Of a DNA stretch of 64,000 bases, positions 24,074 to 34,839 are shown one piece after another; position 1 is the stretch's first letter, and each line of letters starts with the position of its first letter. The DNA comes from Aedes albopictus (taxonomy: Eukaryota; Arthropoda; Insecta; Diptera; Culicidae). The notes beneath the pieces were generated by a model that saw only the letters and a list, made by a program, of their open reading frames with translations, was not told where the DNA came from and did no database searches. The stretch is from positions 482,664,252 through 482,728,251 of the forward strand of contig NC_085137.1 of NCBI RefSeq assembly GCF_035046485.1, in the 5' to 3' direction. The position numbers were made by a program, and so were the translations under genes.

Positions 24074-26760
24074 TCCAAAAATTGCTTTAAATAAGCTATC
24101 ATGGGTTTCCTTAAAAATTCCTCAATAGCTTTTTGCAGGAATTCGTACGAGATTTCTTTCTGGATTTCACCCATAGATCCCTGCAGAAGTTCATTCAGCA
24201 ATTCTTTAAGAAAAAGTTCCTCCAGAAATTTTTCCAAGAATAATTTTTGAAACCCTTCCATAGATGCCTTCATAAATTCTCACAAATATTTATTTAGAAA
24301 TTCTCCAAGAAATTCTTTTAGAAATTTTGGTGGACATTCCTTCAAAAATTCCAAATAAGATTCCTCCATAAATTTGTTCAAGCTTTTATGGGCTTCTTTG
24401 AAAATTATTCCAAGGATTCCTTCTGAAAGTGCTCGTGGAGTTTGGTCTTAAAATTTACCAAGGCTTCTTTCAGATATTCCCTCATGAATTCCATCTGATT
24501 TTTTTTCAAGATTTCATTTGGGTTGATTTCCTTGTAAAATTTAACCAGTTATTGCTTTCAACACTTTTATAAAGATTCGTTTAAACTTCCGTAACGCGCA
24601 CGGTTGGCCATCACCGTCAGCACTATTTATTCAACGTGTTGTACAAAATACAGCAGTGCAATCGCTCGAGTGTTAAAAAAATAATCGGTAATTTTTCCAG
24701 GGATTGCTTTAGAATTTAGTACGGGAATTCCTTGAGAAACTTTTTCTAAGATTCTTTCATGAATTCTTCCAGTGGTTTCTTCAGAAAATTGTCTAGGTAT
24801 TCTTTAAGAAATTCGTATTCCTTAAGGAAGGCTAACAGAGATTTGTTCATTTGCTCTAGGGATTCCATTGCAAATTCCCGCATTAAAGTGTCCAGGTATT
24901 TTAACAGATTTTTTCAAGAATTTCGTTCACGAATTTCTCCATGAAATTTTTCATAAAAACCTCTAAGAATTTCTCCTGGAATTTTCGTGTAAATTCAACA
25001 CCACCAAAATTTTCCCGAGAAGTTTCTCCAAGTATTCCTCCACTAAGATATTTCCAGTAATTCCTTTAGGGGTTCTTTCAAAAAAACCTGCTTGAATTGC
25101 TTTTGAAATTCCATTGGGGATATATTTTTATTTCCAGAAACCTCTTTTGAATTTTAAGCATTACCTCAAGAAATCCAGCAAAGGATTTCTACAACAGTCC
25201 TTCCATTGAGTTTTCAGGAATTATTTCAAAAACGTCTGTACAAACCCCTACAAGAATTGCTTGGAAAATTCTTCCTAGAGATTCTATAAGAGTTCTTTGA
25301 GAAGTTTTTCGGTTATTCCAGCAGAAATTCCTACAAGGATTTTTTTTTTTTTTGAAGAAATTGCTGCTCCATCAGAAATATCTCTCAGAATGTCTTTGGA
25401 GATCCTTGCAAATTTGTTTTTGATGTTCCTCCAACGTTTTTTCAGAACTTCAAGAAACTGCACAAAAACTACTGGACTAATGCTCAAGGAATCCCGCTGA
25501 AGGAATTATCTTTAAATGCTTCCGGAGACAGCTTTGGAAACTTCTAAAACAAATTTTGGAAATATATTGGAAAGATTCCTAAAAAAAATTTAAAGCAATT
25601 TCAGAAACAATTTTTGGGAGAAAGTTCTTCGATATTACCGAGAATACATGCGTACCTTAACTGCCGCTTAACTCATAGAAACAAACAATAAATGGAATTC
25701 TGAAAGTAATTGCTAGGAAAAATGTTCATGAAGTATCTGGAGGAATTCCTGGAAAAATTCGTAGAAGAATGACTGAAGGAATCTTTGAGACATGCCCACA
25801 GAAATTGCAAATGAACTCGTGAATTCTTGAAAGAATTCCTGAAGGAATTCTCGGAAAAAAATGTTATGCATTTTCTGAAGGGATTTGAGGACGTGAAGCT
25901 AAGGAATAGATTCTGGAGTAATTTCTACAGGAGAGAATTTGTGAAAATAATCTTGTATAATTATAAAAAAAAAAACATTCTGTATAAATCCCAATCAATG
26001 CCTGGAGGAATACCTGAAGCAACTATTTGTTGAACCTCTGGAGAAACTATTTTTAAATACGCATATACAAAAAAATAAAGTCTGGAAAAACTTCGAGAAG
26101 AATCGCTTGAGAATTTTCTGAAGAAGTTTCCAAACAAATGCCCGAGAAAATGCATGAAATGCAGCATTACCTTAAGGGACCTCTTGGAAAATTCAAGCAG
26201 TAATTACTAAAAAAAACCTTCTTGAAAAATTTCTGAATCCACAAAGAAAACCCCTAGAGGAATTTCTGATAGAATCTCCGAATCTGTGAAAAAAAATTCT
26301 CTGTATTGCAAATTTTTAAGAAATGAAGGAATTCCCAGAAGAAGTTTTTGAGAAATTTCCTGGAAAAAATTCTGATAATATTTCTTAACGAATTTCTTCA
26401 GAAATGTAAAAACAGCATGAAAGAATAAAAGCATTAATTAACGTAGCACTCCTTGAAAGAATATCTAACGTAATTTTTTGGGGAAACTCGAGAGAATTTC
26501 CTGAAGGAGTTTCTGAGGAAACCCGTGGACCAGTTTCATGATTTGCCATAATTTTTTTTTGAGGAACTTCTGAACTTGGGAAATTCTCGGAAGAATCCCT
26601 GGAGGAATTCCTAGCGAAATTTTCAAAGGTACTAAGAGGAATCTTATGATGTATTCTTGCTAAAATCATTTTATAAAATTCGTCGATATTCTTTTTTGTA
26701 AACACTCCATAACTGTTTTGATGCTTCCTGAAAGAATCTTTAAAGGAATTTCTGTGGCGG
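24074..26760. repeat. Large degenerate GAATTC-module field
   Basis: About 2.7 kb of drifted modules (AATTCCTCAATAG, GAAATTTTTCC, TTCTTCCAGTGG and similar). Orientation appears to change within it, with CCTCCAG-type words to the left of about 25500 and CTGGAGG-type to the right. A short non-repeat island at about 24560-24690 contains CCGTAACGCGCACGG. No gene. Confidence 0.6.
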
Positions 26761-27033
26761 AGTCCGTGAAGGTTATTAGACGCAATAATGAATCATTTTT
26801 TGGGGGCGTACCAGTATAAGGGTCGTTTAAATTTTAAAACCTTGAATAATCAGCACTGGTTTCAGCATGATAGCACTGATGAAAGCTCAAGTTATATTCT
26901 TGGATTAACTTGAAATGAAATATAATAATATAGAAACTGTACCCCCGTACGTTGCGCCTCATTACTATTTTTCTTTTCAGCATACCAACAGTTCACATCA
27001 TTCGCAGATCAACGGTCAACACTGTCCCACAAA
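26761..27033. other. Upstream region of the 27034 gene
   Basis: Holds a good splice-acceptor-like tract (TTTTTCTTTTCAG, ending about 26981) 53 bases before the ATG, so a non-coding first exon may lie further left. This is inferred from the motif only. Confidence 0.4.
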
Positions 27034-27354
27034 ATGCTACGAAGTCACATCGTAATATTCACCTTCACAATTTTAACAACCATTGTCACCGCTTCGATGG
27101 TGGAACCAATCGCCATGTACCGGCAGCCCGAGTCGCGAAAGGCCCCCCACACGTTGCCGCCCACCGGAAACACGATCGACTCCTACCTCAAATACTGCGA
27201 AGCCGTCATCCACTCGCTGGAGAGCGAACTGCCGAGAAAGTCCATTTTCCGTTCGTTGTTCATGGACAAGGCTCGGCTTTCGTCGGGCTATGATAAGCAC
27301 ATGAAGTTCTCCTACTTTGACGTCCTGAAGAATTTACCCGATCAACACTACTGA
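27034..27354 (+). CDS. Small secreted protein (106 aa), unknown
   Basis: The product opens with a hydrophobic signal peptide (about residues 1-20, MLRSHIVIFTFTILTTIVTA). A short Pro-rich linker follows (residues 21-45), then a helical segment NTIDSYLKYCEAVIHSLESE with a single cysteine, and a Tyr/Phe-containing tail. The start ATG follows CACAAA, a good insect context. AATAAA lies 30 bases after the stop. GC-rich third positions contrast with the surrounding repeats. It is the first of five small secreted genes in 4.6 kb. No family is recognised. Confidence 0.75.
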   Translation: MLRSHIVIFTFTILTTIVTASMVEPIAMYRQPESRKAPHTLPPTGNTIDSYLKYCEAVIHSLESELPRKSIFRSLFMDKARLSSGYDKHMKFSYFDVLKNLPDQHY

Positions 27355-27383
27355 GCGGAATTTTGGAGGGGGGATTGTTGATG

Positions 27384-27389
27384 AATAAA
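27384..27389 (+). terminator. Poly(A) signal of the 27034 gene
   Basis: AATAAA 30 bases past the stop codon, giving a very short 3' UTR. Confidence 0.65.
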
Positions 27390-27495
27390 AACGTTTATGA
27401 ATATTTGGGAAAAGCACGTGGTTTTCTCCTTTCTTCGTTGGTGAAAGTATGACCTCTCCTTGTCTTGTGCAGTATCAACTGATCCGTTGCATATG

Positions 27496-27527
27496 TATAT
27501 TGAAGACTCTGTCTCTCTTCCGTCAGT
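27496..27527 (+). promoter_or_regulatory. TATA plus arthropod initiator for the 27583 gene
   Basis: A TATAT at 27496-27500 sits 29 bases before the A of TCAGT (27523-27527), the consensus arthropod initiator. This predicts a transcription start at about 27525, a 58-base 5' UTR and an independent promoter within 170 bases of the previous gene. Confidence 0.55.
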
Positions 27528-27582
27528 TTCGAACAGTTATCCATCGTGAGAGGATAGAGCGATTGAAAGTAACCGTTTCACG

Positions 27583-28011
27583 ATGAAACTCTCCATATCG
27601 TTCTTGGTTCTGATCGCTGCCTCAGCCACCCTAGCCGACTCGTCGGATGAAGTCGTTTTGCCGGAGAACTTTTTCGAACGGATTCACGCCATCTGCAAGT
27701 GGTTCGACATCCGCAACTCGGTGTACCGAAAGGCAAACACGCTGCTAAAACAGTTGGCCCGGAAGGTGGATGCAATGCCGCCGTTTCACAATGGGATGGA
27801 CATCTACTATAACCGGTGGATTAGTGAGTCCGGATCGCCACGGGCACCGCTGGAGTTGACGCTGCTCAGGTCGGGAGCCATCAATAACGGGACGCGGGCC
27901 ACGAGGACACGAGTTTCGCAGCTGGTCAAAGGGATGCTGAAAGAACAGGAGGTGAAACATGTGCTGACCATGATGCCGGAAGTGCGTGAGGCGTTCAAAC
28001 GGTTGACATAG
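27583..28011 (+). CDS. Secreted protein (142 aa), paralogue of the 45670 gene
   Basis: The signal peptide is residues 1-18 (MKLSISFLVLIAASATLA). The mature part is mostly helical and basic, without cysteine pairs. The block LARKVDAMPPFHNGMDIYYN (about residues 62-81) resembles LLSQIPPFFDGINLYYDG in the protein encoded at 45670-46263. The spacing to the signal peptide and a following Arg/Ser/Thr-rich stretch with an N-glycosylation motif (NGT) also agree, so the two are probably paralogues. The end (MLKEQEVKHVLTMMPEVREA) is a charged helix. Its own TATA/initiator and AATAAA are visible. It is presumably secreted; function is unknown. Confidence 0.78.
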   Translation: MKLSISFLVLIAASATLADSSDEVVLPENFFERIHAICKWFDIRNSVYRKANTLLKQLARKVDAMPPFHNGMDIYYNRWISESGSPRAPLELTLLRSGAINNGTRATRTRVSQLVKGMLKEQEVKHVLTMMPEVREAFKRLT

Positions 28012-28018
28012 TTTGTTG

Positions 28019-28024
28019 AATAAA
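28019..28024 (+). terminator. Poly(A) signal of the 27583 gene
   Basis: AATAAA begins only 8 bases after the stop codon. Confidence 0.65.
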
Positions 28025-28169
28025 TTTTGAAATGATGAAAGGTATTGTGGCTTTTAATTGATTTTTGAAGAAAACATAAAACTCCAAATAGCGAAGAAAG
28101 TTTGAAAATTTATTGAATAAATAACACAGGTTTACAAGTTTAGGACCCTCTACCACCTAGCGGTATCAA

Positions 28170-29130
28170 ATGTTGCTGCAACGATCAATTGGAGGAATTT
28201 CTGGAGTTATTGGCAGAATTCTTGGAGGAATTCCCGGAAGAAATTCTGGAGGAATTCCTAGAAGAATTTCTGAAAAAAATCGTGAAGCAATTTTTGAGAG
28301 AACTCCCGGAGGAATTCACGAGGCGAAACTCCTGAAGGAATTCCTGAGGAAAATCCTGGTGAAATACCTGGACAAATTTCTGGCGAAGTCCCTGAGAGAA
28401 TTTCGGGTAATTTTTTTGGAAAAATTCTTGAGGGAATTTCCGGAGAAATTTCTAGAATAATTCCTAGGGGAATAGCTTGAGGAATTTCTGGAGGAATTCG
28501 TGAAGGAATTTCTGGGAGAATTCCAGGAGAAGTCCCTGGTGATTTCTTTGGAAAAATTCCTGAAGGAACTCCTGGTAGATTTTCTAGGGGAATTTCTAGA
28601 GAAATTCACAGAGGAAATTTTGGTCAAATTCCTGGAGGTTACCCCTCGAGGAATTTCTGATAATAATGCTGGAGCTACTCCAAGTTGATTTTCTGAAGAA
28701 ATACTTACAAGAATTGCTGGAGGAATTCCTGAGAAAATTCCTGAAGAAACTCTTAGAGGTATAGGAGAATTTCTAGAGGAATTCATGGAGCAATTCTTAG
28801 GATAATTCCTGGGGGAATTACTTAAGGAATTTCTGGAGAAATTCATAAATGAATTGCTGGTAGAATTTCTGGAGAAATCTCTGGAAGAATTGTTTTAGGA
28901 AATTTTTGAAGGAATTCCGTGTACATTTCCTGTAGAAATTATTGGAGGGATTTCTGGAGGAATTCTTGGGAGGAATTCTTGGAGAAATTCCTGAGGGAAC
29001 TTCTGGAGAAGTTCCTGAAGGTCTGGAAGAATTTCTAGAGGAATTCAGAAGAATTTCGTTAAGAATTTCTGGAGAAATTCATGAAGGAATTTCCGGAGAA
29101 ATCCTTGGAAGAATTTTAGAAAAAAAAATC
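28170..29130. repeat. Degenerate GGAGGAATTCCTGGAGAA array
   Basis: About 960 bases of moderately preserved 12-mer modules in the CTGGAGG orientation, dividing the small-gene cluster. Preservation is better than in the 24-26 kb field. Short lysine/glutamate-rich frames are by-products. Confidence 0.75.
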
Positions 29131-29385
29131 CTAAAAGAACTACGCTTAACACCAATATGGGACTTTGTACTGGAACTTTCCAAAAACAAATCCATGAACC
29201 CCAAGTAGCATTTCAGTTCCAAATGACAAATGTTAAACTTTAAAACTGTGTTTATGCGTTCAAGACAAACAACGTTTCTTGATGTGGTTGCCATTCCTAG
29301 TATACACTCCGCCGGAACATTTCAGACGACTTTCTTTCACTATACATAAATAAACACCCGACAAAGATATATATCAAGTAATATA
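29131..29385. other. Spacer downstream of the 29401 gene
   Basis: AT-rich; nothing recognised. Confidence 0.4.
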
Positions 29386-29391
29386 TTTATT
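29386..29391 (-). terminator. Poly(A) signal of the 29401 gene
   Basis: AATAAA on the minus strand about 10 bases after the stop codon. Confidence 0.6.
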
Positions 29392-29400
29392 CCCTTCATG

Positions 29401-29775
29401 CTAAACCCGCTTCACAAAACTCATCTGGTACTCCATCGGCAACAGCCCGGCGACGGTGAAAAACGCCTCAAATTGATCGTACACAATCCACTTCGGCATG
29501 TTCCGTTGAAATTCTCCAAGCTTGGTTGCAATTTTGGCAAACTCCGCGGTCAGTTTCGCTGCAGTTGATATGGCTGGTAAAGGTGACACGGACGGTTCTG
29601 GTTGCGGCAGTTGCGATGGTTGGCTGTTCTTGGCGACATTTCTGGACACTTGTTTCAGAACAGTGTTCCAGATGGACGTAGTGCTCGTGGACTCCTTTTT
29701 GGGCTTGCCACCGGAGATGGGCGTCGTCGAGATCGCAAGGATTAGAAGTAGACAGAAAGTGATCCGGGTGTTCAT
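29401..29775 (-). CDS. Small secreted protein (124 aa), divergent pair member
   Basis: The start is the ATG at 29775 (MNTRITFCLLLILAISTTPI), because the longer upstream frame has no ATG. Residues 1-22 are a signal peptide. A basic, Ser/Thr-rich part follows (GKPKKESTSTTS), then a Pro/Gln-rich linker (about residues 50-68), and a C-terminal half predicted helical (AAKLTAEFAKIATKLGEFQR) ending MSFVKRV. The mature part has no cysteine. It is transcribed away from the gene at 30047, with 271 bases between the two start codons, so the pair may share regulatory sequence. Family unknown. Confidence 0.74.
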   Translation of the reverse strand: MNTRITFCLLLILAISTTPISGGKPKKESTSTTSIWNTVLKQVSRNVAKNSQPSQLPQPEPSVSPLPAISTAAKLTAEFAKIATKLGEFQRNMPKWIVYDQFEAFFTVAGLLPMEYQMSFVKRV

Positions 29776-30046
29776 GGTCGGTTTGCAGGATCGATTTGTT
29801 TGGTATGTCGTCAATGCTTGCCTTATGGCTACACAGACAGAAATGAAAAGCCGAAGCCAACATGCTAAAAACTACAATTGCGATTGACTCTGACATCCGA
29901 ATATCACGAGTCGATCCCCACCAAACGAGAATTACGAAGTGAAAGGCATTGGGGAAATTGATTAAGACTCTCACGCTTGTCGTCGGTCGCTCACTCAGGC
30001 GGCCAGTTATTTGACCAGTGCTCTTGACGGAGGTCAAGCCCGAAAA
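29776..30046. promoter_or_regulatory. Shared intergenic region of a divergent gene pair
   Basis: The 271 bases separate the two divergent start codons. No unambiguous TATA box was seen for either gene. GTCAGAGTC on the minus strand near 29890 and CCAGTG near 30015 are weak initiator candidates. Coordinated expression is an inference from the arrangement. Confidence 0.4.
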
Positions 30047-30418
30047 ATGCAGCTCCCAGTTAAACGAATCCTTGTGTGCTTTGCAACAGTTTGTATAATT
30101 AGCACGGCAGCGTTTCAACCACCAGCCAAACCCAGTCCACCACCCCCACCCATGCCTGAACATACGGGATGTCAAGACGAACGGATTCCGGGAAGTGAGA
30201 ACAAAGCTCGAGTGTTCCAGCTACTAGAGGAAGCCTCGAGGAATTTGGCGGGAGCAAGCTGGTTGCAGAATCTGAACAAGGCTATGACTGACAAGTTAGG
30301 AGCTGTGTACGACTATTACTATTTATTCGGGTACGGTAAGACGCAGCTGTATGTACGTGAGGCGGATAGTATGCTGAAAGGACACCATTCTACAATGCAT
30401 AATTATGAGCACTTGTGA
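30047..30418 (+). CDS. Small secreted Pro-rich protein (123 aa)
   Basis: The ATG at 30047 (CCGAAAAATG context) gives MQLPVKRILVCFATVCIIST, a signal peptide. It is followed by a Pro-rich spacer (KPSPPPPPMPEH, about residues 29-40). The second half is helical and Tyr-rich (KARVFQLLEEASRNLAG, GAVYDYYYLFGYGKTQLYVR), with a His-containing tail. The upstream in-frame codons lack an ATG. There is one cysteine in the mature part. It diverges from the 29401 gene. I cannot assign a function. Confidence 0.75.
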   Translation: MQLPVKRILVCFATVCIISTAAFQPPAKPSPPPPPMPEHTGCQDERIPGSENKARVFQLLEEASRNLAGASWLQNLNKAMTDKLGAVYDYYYLFGYGKTQLYVREADSMLKGHHSTMHNYEHL

Positions 30419-31034
30419 GGGATTTTGGAATGGGATGTTGAAATAGACGTTGTAAAAATTGATGAGCTTGTGTATTTTTTTTTAAACATATCACCAGAAA
30501 TATAAATAAGTCTAAGCGTAAAAGTTATTTGATCAAAGATACTAAAATGTAAAGCGTTTGTTTATTAAACTTGATAAGGTCTTGAATATGTTTTAGTACA
30601 GTTCGATCGGCTTTGAACGTCTCCTACTTAACTTTACGTACGATCGAACTAGAAGTCAGTCTTTGGAATCTTTTATTGGAAAAGTAATGGTGGAAGATCA
30701 TCGAACTTTCTCAGAGATTTCTACAAAAGTACCCAGAAAGGCTCGTTCATTGGGTCTTTCCAGATTTGAACGTTTTTAAAATACTATAGTAGGGTCGCCT
30801 ATTAGACGCTGTCACCCACTTTACGCCCACCGCGTTTTCCAGGCTGTCTTTTAACCAATTTAGTTCTTTTTTAGTATTTAATGAGTCTATAGTAAGCACT
30901 AACTGCACTGAAAAAATCAGCTGCAGTGGATGTAAGGTATCTGAGAAATTGCGGGCTTCTTACATTCTACCTTGTGTTTTTTTTCGGAATATTTCAGAAA
31001 ATAAAATGATCGCTTTAATTTAATCCCAACATTG
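30419..31034. other. Intergenic between convergent genes, nothing recognised
   Basis: The left end is the 3' UTR of the 30047 gene. A weak palindromic stretch around TTCGATCG..CGATCGAA (30602-30650) is present. No gene was seen. Confidence 0.4.
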
Positions 31035-31040
31035 TTTATT
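31035..31040 (-). terminator. Poly(A) signal of the 31100 gene
   Basis: AATAAA on the minus strand, about 60 bases after the stop codon. Confidence 0.6.
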
Positions 31041-31099
31041 GTCTACTACTTCCTCCCAAGAGAAGAAAAAAATTTGATCAGCATGCAGTAAATTTCCCC

Positions 31100-31633
31100 T
31101 CAGTTGTAGAACCCAATAAAATTCGTATTGGTATCCTTGGTCATGGCATCCATTATCTGAATGTTCCCATCGAACAGTGCTTTAATCTCCGCGCTCAACT
31201 GCTTCAACTCTCGAGTCACGACCACAAAGTCCTCGATTCTCTTCAGTGACCTATCCCACAGGGGCTCGGTGTCGGTAAGCGTAGAGTGGGGATCGAATCC
31301 ACCCCTCAGCACGGCATCCGCGTTGGAGCTGGCGACGGCCGACAAGTCGAAACTGCTCAGCATCTGAACCAACTTGGGCACGCGGGATGATGGGAACACA
31401 CGGGCACTTTCTTCGTCGTCGCTTTCGTAGCCATGGGGCGGGATCGGGTTGACAGTCTCTCTTGTGCGTCTCGACGTCGCTTGTTCAGAGAAAAGTCGTG
31501 CGAGTAGATCCTCCGGTGACAGGGCTTCCTCTGGGTGGGGGATGAATTCTACACGATCGTCGCCCCTACACATGTGGGTAGTGGATGCGATAAGTACCAG
31601 TACCAACAAATAAACCGAAATTCGCTTGGCCAT
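31100..31633 (-). CDS. Secreted acidic protein (177 aa), unknown
   Basis: The signal peptide covers about residues 1-24 (ending HMCRG). The next 60 residues are acidic with a TSRRTRE basic site (about residues 53-59) that could be cleaved. Then come a Ser-rich segment and a C-terminal charged helix (DRSLKRIEDFVVVTRELKQL, AEIKALFDGNIQIMDAM) ending NFIGFYN. The mature part has no cysteine. The ATG at 31633 follows CACATC. It is the last gene of the 27-31.6 kb cluster. Overall design (signal, acidic or basic linker, helical C-terminus) matches its neighbours, although direct similarity is weak. Confidence 0.76.
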   Translation of the reverse strand: MAKRISVYLLVLVLIASTTHMCRGDDRVEFIPHPEEALSPEDLLARLFSEQATSRRTRETVNPIPPHGYESDDEESARVFPSSRVPKLVQMLSSFDLSAVASSNADAVLRGGFDPHSTLTDTEPLWDRSLKRIEDFVVVTRELKQLSAEIKALFDGNIQIMDAMTKDTNTNFIGFYN

Positions 31634-32280
31634 GATGTGTCTGTATGTTTCGGGAAAAGTTGAATTAGGGATCGAAAGGCGAATGTGACTTTACAACGGA
31701 CTGAAGTGGAATGATTCTACAATGAAGGTACAAGCAGTTTTAAACAGAGAAGACTTTATGAATCACATCCTTTGTGATCTTCGAGAAACTTCCAGTGACG
31801 ATATTAGAAAATTTATAATGTTTCACTTTTTCTTGTTAGATTGACGATAAAGTGTTTTTTTGTAACATGCAATTTAAAACCGAATAAACTTGATTTTTTG
31901 TGTGGAAACAATTGTTCTTCATTTATATACAATTGTTTGTTGAAAAACAAAAAACATGCTGATATTTAAAATAGTTCAATTTTATTAAAACCTGCAGCAA
32001 GTTTCTTAATCTTTGTACATAAATCATTCTTTAATTTGCATTTTTTGTGACTAAAGCCGTAGCATGGTTTTATAGTCCACTTGGCGAGCACACAGATTAA
32101 CGCGACAGTCAATTTATTGCACCCATGAACAAACAGAAACGCTCTATATAAAATCAAAAAGCGCTCCATGAAGAATAATCATATGTTCCATGAAAATGTG
32201 CAATGTTACCCATAAATAATTGAAAACGTTCTATACTTAACAGAAAATGCACTGGTAAAACATAAAATTATGCATCAACA
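31634..32280. other. Intergenic AT-rich, promoter side of the 31100 gene
   Basis: A TTCAGT initiator-like site on the minus strand lies at 31700-31705, and TTTAAAA lies about 42 bases before it. Beyond 31850 nothing was recognised. Confidence 0.4.
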
Positions 32281-32552
32281 CACAGATAAAAATAATGAGG
32301 TTTACACGTAATGTAAACTTCACATTAATCATGTAAACTTAGTGTTATGATGGTTTACATGATATATCATGTATATTTGTGTTATATGTCATGTAAACTC
32401 TCAGAGTCATGCTGAATAACATGACATATAATGGAAGTTTACATGATATTTCATGAACTTTACATGATATGTCATGTAAATTCTGCGATATCCCATGCTC
32501 CAATTATGTGCATCATATGTCACAGAATTTTACACTCTTTTTTCGATCTGTG
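32281..32552 (+). mobile_element. CACAGATAAAAA MITE, copy 1
   Basis: A 272-bp unit beginning CACAGATAAAAATAA and ending TTTTTTCGATCTGTG. It contains several TTTACATGA-N4-TCATGTAAA-like palindromes. A second copy lies at 60802-61057 with the same internal order. Confidence 0.75.
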
Positions 32553-32951
32553 CAGTTTCGTTCATGTGATTCATATAGTGTGAGTACAAATATACCGCAA
32601 ATAAGGCTGAACGAGATCCTCAATTTGTGTGCTGCTCCAGATTTATTGGCAAATCATGGATTCTGACTCCGTATTTCCAACGCGCCTCAGTCTACCTTTC
32701 ATTTTGCGAGTGAAAATTGAGAAATGTGTGGTTAAATTTAACTCGCCATATTGCTTTGACGAAGTACATTTCAGCAGCTTATTTAATGCACACGTAAAAT
32801 GCTGAAAATTAATTTTGGAATTCAGATCAAAATTTGCTAAATCATGTCTATGGGATTCCGTATTAACATAGGTTAATAATGCTGCGCACTGTAGGCATAA
32901 ATAAGAAAAAAAGACACTTGGACGTTTACTTCCCAATTATGCCTACACTCA
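32553..32951. other. Intergenic, nothing recognised
   Basis: No gene or repeat structure seen. Confidence 0.35.
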
Positions 32952-33115
32952 AGGGGTTGTCCATTTTTTACGTAAGGGAAATTTCACGTTTTCTGGACCT
33001 CTCCTCTACTCATTGTATGAATTTTCGTAGGAAACTCCAAATATATTTGTACTGCGTAAGATTTCTCAAAACGCCCTCCCCCCATAGACCCTTACGTAAT
33101 TCATGGACAATCCTC
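32952..33115. mobile_element. Small TIR element (ACGTAAGGG type)
   Basis: The left end GGGGTTGTCCATTTTTTACG and the right end, inverted, GAGGATTGTCCATGAATTAC share TTGTCCAT..TTACGTAAGGG. The 164-bp unit has no coding capacity. Target duplication not resolved. Confidence 0.65.
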
Positions 33116-33904
33116 AAATACCTCATGGTACTATTTCCAAGTTAATCTAAGTATTTTGCTAGCAATTGTGGAAGTTCTTTTTAAATTCCTGTTAGATTGT
33201 AATGATCAGAAAAAGCTGATTAAACTTCTGAATAGTATATTCAACAAACTGTACAAAGCTGAAACTTTGCCTTATTACGAATCAAAGTTGGCTCGACCAA
33301 GGGAAGCTTTTGAACGCGACTCTCAATAATCGAGTGGTGCCAGTTGTTCAGTACTACGAAAATGATGCAGATTTTTTTTTTATTGGTACAATGTTTTACT
33401 TGCAATCAGTTTTTTTTATTTTAGCGCTTGAATTTCATAAAATTATGGAATATGTTGATAGATTTGTAAAGAAAAAGTTACATTTTATTTGTACATGATT
33501 TCCTTATTTTCAGAATATTTTAGTTTTTTTAATTGCATTTTATATTTTTTATGTTCGCAAAAACCTTTTCCCGTATATTTTGCAGCTTCCATCCCTCCTG
33601 TCAAAAATGTTCGTTATGTTCTAAGTTCCAAGTGCAACATGTTTATAACAATCAAAATTATTGTTTTGCTTGGCTTGGTTTGAAAACGGTTGTAACTAAG
33701 ATTCGTTGAAACAATCAGATTATACCTCAGTTACAAATTGGTTTCGCAAGTTTCGACTAAAGATGATGTTTGTTTTGATTTTGTTAGTTGTTATAAACAT
33801 GTTATACCTTAGTTTGGCATTAACAACAGGATTTTGTTTCATGAAAATTCAGTTGCAACATGTTTGAAACGACGATCATTTATATTTTAGTTGCAGGTGC
33901 TACT
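33116..33904. other. AT-rich region, no gene
   Basis: Words such as GCAACATGTTT recur at 33633 and 33853, suggesting a decayed transposon, but no ends were defined. Confidence 0.35.
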
Positions 33905-34049
33905 TGGGTCAGCACACACTTCCCTGGATGTGTGGATATTACATCTTCGGATGAACCTGATGTCTTTTCTTGTAGTTACGATTCCCTGGCTTCGACTCAG
34001 ATTATTGTAACTATAGAATCGATTGAGGGGGCAGTTAATAGCTTTGCTC
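33905..34049 (+). mobile_element. LOA-type LINE copy 1, 5' piece
   Basis: Encodes the linker between endonuclease and RT (WVSTHFPGCVDITSSDEPDV, then ITIESIEGAVNSFA-like). The same sequence appears in the antisense copy near 59640-59500. The frame is cut at 34049 by a TIR element and continues at 37077. Confidence 0.75.
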
Positions 34050-34259
34050 TAGCATTGGGCAAGTTTGGCTGAGACATCGATTTTTGTAAATCGATTCGAG
34101 TCGGACCAGCAGAGTCGATTCACCGATTTAATCGAATGCTTTGAATCGATGTTTTCACATCGATTCGATATTATAAAATGTTTCAAAACCATAAAATTAT
34201 CCATTTGCAGAATGGAGGACAAAGTTCATGGGATAATTTATTTTATATCAAAAAATTGA

Positions 34260-34838
34260 GAATGTACATGAGGAATTGTGTGGAGGAATTGCCAGATAAA
34301 TCCGTGGAGGAATTCCTTAGGAAATTCCTGGATGAATCCCTGCAGAAATACCTGATCGAAACCCTGAAGGAATCCCTGGAGGAATTCCAGGAGAATTTCA
34401 TAGAGGACTACATGGAGAAATTCTTGGATGAATGCCTGGAGCATATTCTAGAAGAAATCTTGAAGGAATCCTTCGGTGAACTCCTGGAGGAATCCCTGTA
34501 GGAAATTGGGAGGAATCCCTGGAGAAGAAACAACTTAAGGAAATCCTTGAAGAATCCTTAGAGAAATTTCTAGAAAAATCTGGGAATGATTTCTTAAAGA
34601 CTTTTTGGCAACGCCTGGAAGATCTCTTGGGCATATTCCTGCTGGAATCCCAGGTGGAACTCCCGGAGAATTCCCTAGAGGAATTCTTGAAGAAATCCTT
34701 GAATGAATCTTAGGAGGAATCTCCAGAGGAATTCTGGGAGGAATCCCTGTAGAAATTTCTGAAGAAATTTCTAGAGGAATTCCCCGAGAACAATTTCTGG
34801 AAGAATTCTTGGAGAAATTCCTCGAGAAATTCCTAGAG
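34260..34838. repeat. Degenerate GGAATTCC array within element A
   Basis: Modules in the CTGGAGGAATTCC orientation, moderately preserved. Confidence 0.75.
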
Positions 34839-34839
34839 G

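Noticed and set aside
29776..29814. Longer N-terminus for the 29401 gene
   Set aside because: The extension would begin at TTG, and the signal peptide starts naturally at the ATG at 29775.
30011..30046. Longer N-terminus for the 30047 gene
   Set aside because: It starts at TTG and would bury the signal peptide; the ATG at 30047 has a good context.
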